A stretch of 64,000 nt of DNA, taken from assembly GCA_947561715.1 (NCBI GenBank), contig OX387203.1, positions 8,184,001 through 8,248,000 of the forward strand, read 5' to 3'. The stretch comes from Ascidia mentula (Eukaryota; Chordata; Ascidiacea; Phlebobranchia; Ascidiidae). Positions 56,964 through 64,000 of the stretch are shown piece after piece. A model generated the notes under the pieces. That model saw only the letters and a program-made list of their open reading frames with translations, did no database searches and was not told the DNA's origin. A program made the position numbers and the translations under genes. The stretch's first letter is position 1. The number at the start of each line of letters is the position of its first letter.

Positions 56964-59900
56964 CTTCAAAAGTAAACAGAAGGGTGTAGTTTTCATAAAC
57001 CTGTATGTGCGAATCAGCGCACCGTTTCAAAACCTGTTTACAGCACAGCATTGCAACAAGCCTCATAACTTTTTTCATTGCATCGATACTTGGAGTAGAG
57101 GCTCATTCTATGCCAAAGGCGACTGTTTTGAAGTCAGGTTTGTTGACTGGCAATGTACATTTGAAAATCTCTCTGTTCAACTGACACTGTGGGCTGGATT
57201 GTGTGCAGGGCGCGTGTTGCGATGTAGTGGCAATCCTATCAATTTTAACCCACTTCCTGTATTGTTTTTATTGAGACGCTGAGGATGCTTGTTACAAAAG
57301 CGACATATTTGTCGAACATATCAAGACTGACAGATTTTAACCTGAAATTAACGTTTCTGTGATTGTGATATACTGACACATGAGGTGGAAATCGTCAGGG
57401 CCATTGGCAACAGAATCATATCCAGAATCAATTACCTAGCATGTTTCAGTTGAACAGAAATATTTTAAAGTGTACATGGTCAGTCAACAAACATGATATG
57501 AAAACAGTCGCCATAGGCATAGTTTAATTCAGAAACATAGAGTCAAACACCGGACAGTGCATCCATCAGTCAAACCAGATCAGAGGTTGACAACCATTAG
57601 CATGTGATTCATTTACATTGTTTCTGCACTAAATTGAAACAAACTCAGATGGACAAAACCTACGTTGGCAGGGATTGTTTTTTCGTTTCAACGTACCAGA
57701 AGCCAAATAATCATGACAAAACGTTTTAGAGAAAACCTGGAGGAACAGCCAAATGCACCACATATGAACCGCAAATGTTTAATTTTGATTTACAACACAA
57801 TTTCTTTCCTAAGCGAGTTGGCTGTTTCTATGGAGCCATAACAGATTGTCGAAAAGTCACATGTGTCTTTGACTCATAGGTAAAAGCACGTCTGTGCTCT
57901 CAGTAGAGAATAGCCTACTTTTTGTTCTGTGGTTCCAATGCGATAAAATCTTCTCTTCACACATAAAAACTAACTTGCTGGTTATTTACATCAAGGCGCA
58001 ACTGTATTGCTTTACTTCTGAGGTGTCAAGAAACCGCATTTTCTGTATTAACCTAACCTCTGAATGAACCGAATTCGCGCCAGTGTTATCATTGGCAAAA
58101 TACGACCTTGAATTCAACTCAATTTGTTTCTACGCATTGGTGTTTCATGTAAATACATAAGCTGACCATTTATTCTATTTAAACGACTGTTGTAAGAATA
58201 CACAGTTTTTGGTTACTTTTTACCTGCCAAGCTCAGTCCAAACTGTACCAGCAACCCTACATTACTAAAAAAGCTATACAAACAAAGGCTTACCACAAAT
58301 AAGCGAAAGTTTTAGTCGTGCAATGTAGTCACGTATATATAAAAACTGCACGGAAAGATGGCAGGAACTTCCGTTCGTTCTAATCAACAATAGATTGCCA
58401 GTTTGATGGCATACCAATGCTAAAAAACAATGGGTAGAAGTTTCTATTTGAATAAGACGTTTTTTAATATCATATATTGTGTTTACTGCAAGAAACTAAA
58501 GATCCCCTTTGGGCGAAATATATATTCCTAATCAAAAGTCAGGCTGATCCTGTAGTAAAAAGCTACTGCATGCTGTTTTTAGTGTAAAAAACAATAGTGA
58601 TTATAAGCGGACTAGATTTTTAGTGAGTCCAAGTAGTGCGAACGTAGTTAGTTAGTTAATTGAACTAAATAGCGAAGGTACACCACAGTGAGGTACGTAT
58701 TTACATTAAAGTGCGATAACGAAAGTCTGCAGTCGAAGCCGAATGCCAAAAAGCTGTAAGAGTTCTGACGGAAAGCTTATAACTTCGTCTGCACGCTTCG
58801 TTTCTTGGATGTTTGGGTTTCGTCAGGAAAATTAAGTCATGAAACGCGCTGTTGCTCACAAGGGAGAAGGAATTTCCGATAAACCTTTCTTTAATAGTAA
58901 CATGGATGCGTAGCGTATGGTCCTTTGTCACAGGAATTTGCTTTGGTAGTCCCCCCAGGTACTGTTTTTGCTATCCTATAGGATATAAGATCCTCCTGGA
59001 GGCTTCTTATATCCTTGCTGTGTTTTGTCCAATGAATGCTGCAATCATTTCACTCCTTTAAATAGTACCTTCATGGGTTACAGGCCACAGAAATAGTTTT
59101 GGGGATAATAGCTAACCACTCAGTATGTGTATCAATGCCGATAACTTTCAAAACTCCGGGATTTGATACTGATGAGGCCTGAAACAAGGAAGTTTTTATC
59201 AATAGTGTAACTCGTATGACTTAACAACATTTAATATTTTCTTCTTGAAATCCACCTTTTCCCAATGCCACTTGCTATGCGTGACACAGGTGGAAACTTC
59301 ACATCAAAATTACAATGTGACTTAAATCTCTGGTTTTCTCGAGCGAATCCATCCACTCCTGCGTCAGCACGCTCCTGTTCATATGCCAATTAACAATCTC
59401 TCATCTGCATTCCTTCAATTTAGCAAGGGCCCTTAGAAAAGGGGCAAGTTTACAATTACTAGTTTAGAAAATCCTCGTCCAGGTTACATGATATTTATTC
59501 ACACATAAACAGAACTGAAAATTGTTTACCGCGAACATGAACAGAACTGAAAAAAACAACGGTTTACCGCGAACTAACATGGATGCCAAGTTTTCTTGGG
59601 GATAAATATGCAGCACAAATTAATCAGTTTGCCAATTTAGCAAAACTTGAGGCAGAAAATCACAGTTTTTAATAAATCAGAGTTTAAAATATTATTGCAT
59701 GTGATATAGTTGGAAATCATACAAAAGTAAATATCTTAGTTGGAAAAGAACGTATTTTGTATACTTCTGGCAATTGGGCAACAAATCGCTTATATATACA
59801 TATATATACAAACCCAAGTCGACATGTAACAGTTGCATGCAACAAGTAATATAGGATCCGCATTAACAAAGTTTCTTGTGCACGAACATAGCTTTCTGGT

Positions 59901-60042
59901 TTCCTCCAAAATCAAAAACACCACAATCCACGTTTTTCCAATAATCCATCAAAACGAAACGCGCTTGTAACGTTTCACATCCAAAGTGGATTCCCACTGA
60001 TCTGCTGAACTTGGGTACTGACTAGCCGTGTACTTACTTTTG
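56964..60042. other. intergenic region between GT10 gene and IAP gene
   Basis: No exon recognised. About 57235-57480 is a diverged copy of part of the last intron of the GT10 gene (55215-55490): shared TGTATTGTTTTT, GTGATTGTG, GGTGGAAATCGTCA and CAGAATC. About 58465-58555 resembles the region downstream of the GT10 stop (54170-54280). A small hairpin GGATATAAGA...TCTTATATCC lies at 58979-59012, and a TATATA microsatellite at 59790-59810. Confidence 0.4.
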
Positions 60043-61742
60043 TCAAGCAGATGAGTAAGTGCGAACTGCTCGGTCAATCCGCACTCTGCATATTGGACAG
60101 ACTCGTAAGGCTCTCGTGCATTCGATGCAGCAACACAAATGCCCACAAGGAATAAAAACCATGTCAGCTTGAGCGTTAAGACAAACCTACAGAAATAAAT
60201 TTCAAGGTGTTTATTAACCGTTAGAATATATACTAAGTAGGATTTGAAACAGTGTGGAAGTCGGCCGCAATGCCTGGAGTCCAGTAGCACACGTTGAGTT
60301 CAACTGTATGAACCGTGTTCCAATATTGAAAAAATTGTGGCCCTTGCGTCGTCCCAGCACCACCTCGGCAGAAACGTCGTCGAATGGCATGGAAGTATTC
60401 ATATTTAAGTGGATCTGGTTGAATGCATGTGACATAATACACTAACAAGTATATATTAAACCAGCTTGGTTGACATTTTAATTGACTGTTGAAACTACCC
60501 ACTCATTACGTGTTGTTTTCTACTGCAAAACGCGTACTTTACCAGGTGGCGCCAGAGTGCCACAATAATTCAAATTTATAGAGCTCCAGACCGTGCACAC
60601 AGTTTTACCAGTTTTCCATTTTTCCGATAGTATGTAGTCAACGTTTGTGAGACCCTATAGGTCGAAATAGTGTCCACTTTCTGCACCTCTTGTAGGGTTG
60701 CAACATGAATATTACAGACAGAAATTACACTTGAAAGATAATGGCAGGGCGAAGTTACAAGTAATTGGGGCAATTTTCTTCCCGCCTGCGTATCCGTCTA
60801 CTTTGATGCGGGTTTGAAGAATATCTCCATGACAAACACTGTCCAAAATCGAACGTTACGACGTTGGGGACCATTTATGTTTGTAAATTACACGTAATTT
60901 TAAATTTTTAAATTTTCCACCCTGTTTGCGCTGTTATGAGAAATATTTGATGCAGTCATTTTATATTCTCTATTTCTTTACAGAGTTGAAGGACATTCGA
61001 CAATAGGGAATCACTCCATTGAAGCGTTTCGGGAAATTGAAAAAGGAGACGGCGCTTTTTGGGAAAATTATTGCTTTGATCTTAAGCAAATTTTGTTTTA
61101 AAGAGTGGACATCGTAAAAGTTTCACCTTCGCAACGAGAGCCATAAAATCCTTTTCCTGACGAAGAATTGGCACAAAACGCAATGTGTCAATTTGGAAGG
61201 CTTGTTAAATCGTTCAAATGTGGTCAGATTTCCGTCCCAATACAGTGTTTTTACATTACGTCATACAACCTCTACAATCCTTTATTATACAACCTTTACG
61301 GGCGACATTTTACAAAAAAATGTATGTATGTAGGAGGGGTGCTTTAAACCAGTGGTTCCCAACAACCGATGGTGCGCGAACCACAAGTGGTATGCGAAAG
61401 GCTTCCAGGTGGTACACAAGAACATTTGACAAATGTGTTTGGCGCAAACAATATAACCTATACATTTAACAGTTGAGTTGAAATTATTTAAAAATTATAC
61501 GATCACATACGGCCTGTCACTCAAACAATGCGACCAAAACATGGTTTAAAGATGGTACCTCACTCATTTTTGCCATAATTTTTTGGTTCGTGGCAACTGT
61601 GCAGGACTTGTTCGCTATAGAATTCAGGTTGGGAACCACTGTGTTAAACAGTCATTACCTTGCAAGTTCGATCATCTTGTAACTGCCTGAGCTGGTCGGC
61701 AACTTCCTCCTCTGATTGTAGATTTTCAGCCAATCGGGCATC
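60043..61742 (-). CDS. IAP-type (BIRC) protein, 3' end with RING finger, partial
   Basis: IAP proteins bind caspases with BIR domains and ubiquitinate targets with a C-terminal RING. Two minus-strand exons join in phase 0: 61742-61659 (28 codons, ending EEEVADQLRQLQDDRTCK) and 60186-60043 (VCLNAQADMVFIPCGHLC, then CIECTRALRVCPICR, ending AVRTYSSA and stop). Together they give the full C3HC4 RING with the family-typical helix before it (human IAPs have LRRLQEERTCKVCMD). Splice sites are TTCCAG / AAG|GTAATG and TTCTGTAG. The intron between them (1,472 bp) holds a hAT-type MITE. No BIR exon was found up to the right edge, so the 5' part is probably outside the window. A truncated RING-only relic is the alternative. 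Confidence 0.8.
60640..60700. repeat. fragment related to the foldback element of copy D
   Basis: GAGACCCTATAGGTCGAAATAGTGTCCA corresponds to one arm of the element at 27731-28150 and lies in the IAP intron. It is only a short, diverged piece; the element ends cannot be set. Confidence 0.35.
61350..61641. mobile_element. hAT-type MITE in the IAP intron
   Basis: Terminal inverted repeats CAGTGGTTCCCAAC and GTTGGGAACCACTG end a 292-bp element with no ORF. The flanks CTTTAAAC and TGTTAAAC match at 6 of 8 positions, consistent with the 8-bp target duplication of hAT elements. The end sequence is typical of non-autonomous hAT (Charlie-like) families. Its right end is only 17 bp from the IAP exon. 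Confidence 0.8.
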
Positions 61743-64000
61743 CTGGAACAAAATACACATTGGTGTTAAATAGCTAACTTCCCTTAGCAGCCAGAGGAGA
61801 ATGTCACTGTCAAGATTGATGAAAAAACAATGGTGTTCCTTCTCACGTATGAGAAAACCCCGAACCGCCATTGGCGTAGAATTCAACCCCAATTGGAAGC
61901 TTGGGAATTTTCCATACGCAAATGTGCGAAACATGAAACCTTATGGAGAAAATTTTCGCCTGTTCTTATTCGTTAACCACAAAATCTTAAGCAAAAGGGG
62001 CCAGAGTTCCATGACTGATTTTCTGATTTTCCTGTGTGAGAAAATCCCACAAATTTGATTTTGAATGTCTGCGTCGGGAATGGCCCAAGTGTTATGTTAT
62101 ACAAATTAGTTTATCTGAAGAAAATGGAGGAACACGTCCCAGTAAGCCTGTAAAGTCGTTTTGTGAAGCGTGGGATTAAATTTCAGTGTCCAAGTTTCGT
62201 CAACAGTGAACTATTGAACCTGCACATAACTTCCGAAACCGTTTTGAATGCCGATCAAAGTTCAAGGTAACGTTTGATTGGGAGCTGCAGACAGGGTGTA
62301 CACGCACTGTTTCGACCTGTAAGGTATCACTGGGCTAGCTTTTACACCAGCAAGAACACAAATTATGGGCTTTGTGGTACCTTTTGGTCAACGTCGATCC
62401 GTTGGGTGCCCAACTGGGTACCAAACAACAGAGACGAACCACTGTGGAGCGCTTTGCGACCAAACAACTGCTAGTGCTACCGGCCCTTTCTGCAGCTCTC
62501 AATGAATTTTATGGCTCTTTTTGCACAACGTTGGATTGTTTTATAACCGAAACCTAACGTTTTTGACATTTCTTGTACACAGGCATTTGTACCCACCAGA
62601 GGCCCTCAACTGTGTTTTACATTGTACTCAACGGATAACACAGTGATACCCGATATAAGTGTGTACACAATTACATCATGAATACATTGAGCGCGTAAGT
62701 TACAATTCTACAGAAAGCCGTACCACTGAACACCTTGGCGGAGACAATACAATGCGACAGTTATAAGAGTTTTGGATATGAAGCCAAATTATGGGCTATA
62801 TAGTCAAGCGCCACTGTCTATAGTTACAGCAAAAAGCCACTTAAACTGTCCGTACCACTAAGTTCTCGCGGCATCTCTTTCTGTTAAACTTTAACCATTA
62901 CCATCGTCAGCAAAAATGGAAAAAATATATTTGTTTGTGAGCAATGCTTTGTCTTCAACGTCACTATACACAGCATAGGGGCAACGTTACAAACACTTTG
63001 CCTGGAATGTGCTTCAGGTGAAGCAGACACTTAAGTAGGGCCAACGTGATGGTTTTTGTGCGGAGGGTGCTGAGCCCACTAGGGTTTATGAGTTTAGAGG
63101 GGCCATCATATTCACTGTTTGCATTGTAACTGAGGGGTTTCTACCGTAAATTCTTGTTTTGCTTTGGTTCGACTTTGATTAACTGCAACGCCAGCACCCT
63201 TCCCTCTGGCATTCACAACACTTTTTCAATTACGCCAACGCAAGGCAACACGCCCTTTAAACACAAAATGGTTTTGCCAAAAATAACGTTTACTGGAAGT
63301 GGTTCAGGTGCTATTTGGTTTACAACTTTCACTTACAAGGGTCTGTGACCTTTTATGGGCAAGTGCACTTAACTATACCAGGATCCCGATGGCTTTCACT
63401 TCCCGGTAACAGATGTGTGTACACAAGCATATCCATATATGCACATCCGCATATATGAGCAAAAAAGCACGCATTTTTAACCCAAAAACGCGTTGTTCCG
63501 CTTCTGCAGAGCTCGCATAACTCCCATTCACAAAGAACCTATTTGGATTAACCCTCGCCCTGCAGCTGCAAATTTGCACGCTCGAGTGATTTTTGTTCAG
63601 CGCAGCTTAAATTTTAAATGCAGCAGCGGTTGCATTTTCTCGAACAAAGTTCATTGTTTTGCTGAATCAGCTTTGCAAGAATGTACCGAGTAAGTATTTG
63701 CATTCATCTGTGTTCATGTTCACATCGTGCAAAGCGGATGTAACTCACGTCGCAGCTAGCAACCGGAATGTTTAATATCAGCCAGCTCATATAAAGCGCT
63801 AGCTGCGTGGTATGTACACAAAGTAAGTGCTGAGGAACCATTTGAAAAGCAGCCATATATCAACATTGCCTAAGCGGAACAGAAAAAGAAATCCAATAAT
63901 ACAAACGAGAAACGACCTTCAAAATGATTTGTTTGGCGAAGCGAATAGGTACGAAGTCCCTAAGGGCTTCGGTGTTGTTGTAACTCCCAATGTCACCCTC
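61743..64000. other. right edge, no exon recognised
   Basis: Expected to contain introns or upstream sequence of the IAP gene, but no BIR motif was found on the minus strand. About 62286-62500 holds another diverged relative of the copy-D foldback element (CTGCAGACAGG, CACTGTTTCGACCTG, GGGTGCCCAAC). On the + strand an ATGTACCGA|GTAAGT at 63681 could be a first exon of another gene, without further support. Confidence 0.3.

Noticed and set aside
63154-63348. ORF at the right edge as a gene
   Set aside because: Short, no recognisable motif and no supporting splice sites. It is not part of the IAP gene, which is on the other strand.

Overview
This is animal (metazoan) nuclear DNA: AT-rich, with short GT-AG introns, tRNA-derived SINEs, DNA transposons and an LTR remnant. 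The compact introns and gene families would fit a tunicate or another marine invertebrate deuterostome, but that is only a guess. Exons were found by joining reading frames across splice sites with matching phase. All gene models are predictions without transcript support.

The core of the window (about 12.0-53.7 kb, + strand) is a tandem array of GT23 alpha-1,6-fucosyltransferase (FUT8-like) genes. I count eight copies, called A to H here, plus two orphan first-exon relics. Each has the same eight exons: a signal-anchor exon, a short stem of two exons, five exons of catalytic domain, and a C-terminal SH3-like region in the last exon. A, B, C, F, G and H read through and predict 440-444 residues. 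D has two stops in exon 7. E lost exons 4-5, has a mutated splice acceptor, and carries a 2.5 kb CACTA-like transposon in exon 7. The stem is about 130 residues shorter than in vertebrate FUT8. Copies A, B and C are linked by a 4,558-bp direct duplication that looks identical over about 4.6 kb, including introns and spacer. The 5' and 3' halves of the copies group differently, which suggests gene conversion or unequal crossing-over.

Right of the array on the minus strand are two more real genes. One is a complete six-exon GT10 (alpha-1,3-type) fucosyltransferase at 54.4-57.0 kb, predicted 376 aa. The other is the 3' end of an IAP-type gene (BIRC family) at 60.0-61.7 kb, with a complete C-terminal RING finger; its upstream BIR exons were not seen and may lie beyond the window. 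Two unrelated GDP-fucose-using families thus sit next to each other.

The left 12 kb is repeat-rich: a 190-bp satellite, tRNA-like units, a long hairpin, and an inverted pair of about 0.5 kb repeats. It also has coding-like stretches that I cannot name at 6.2-6.9 kb, 8.5-8.9 kb and 10.6-11.8 kb. The last of these looks broken.
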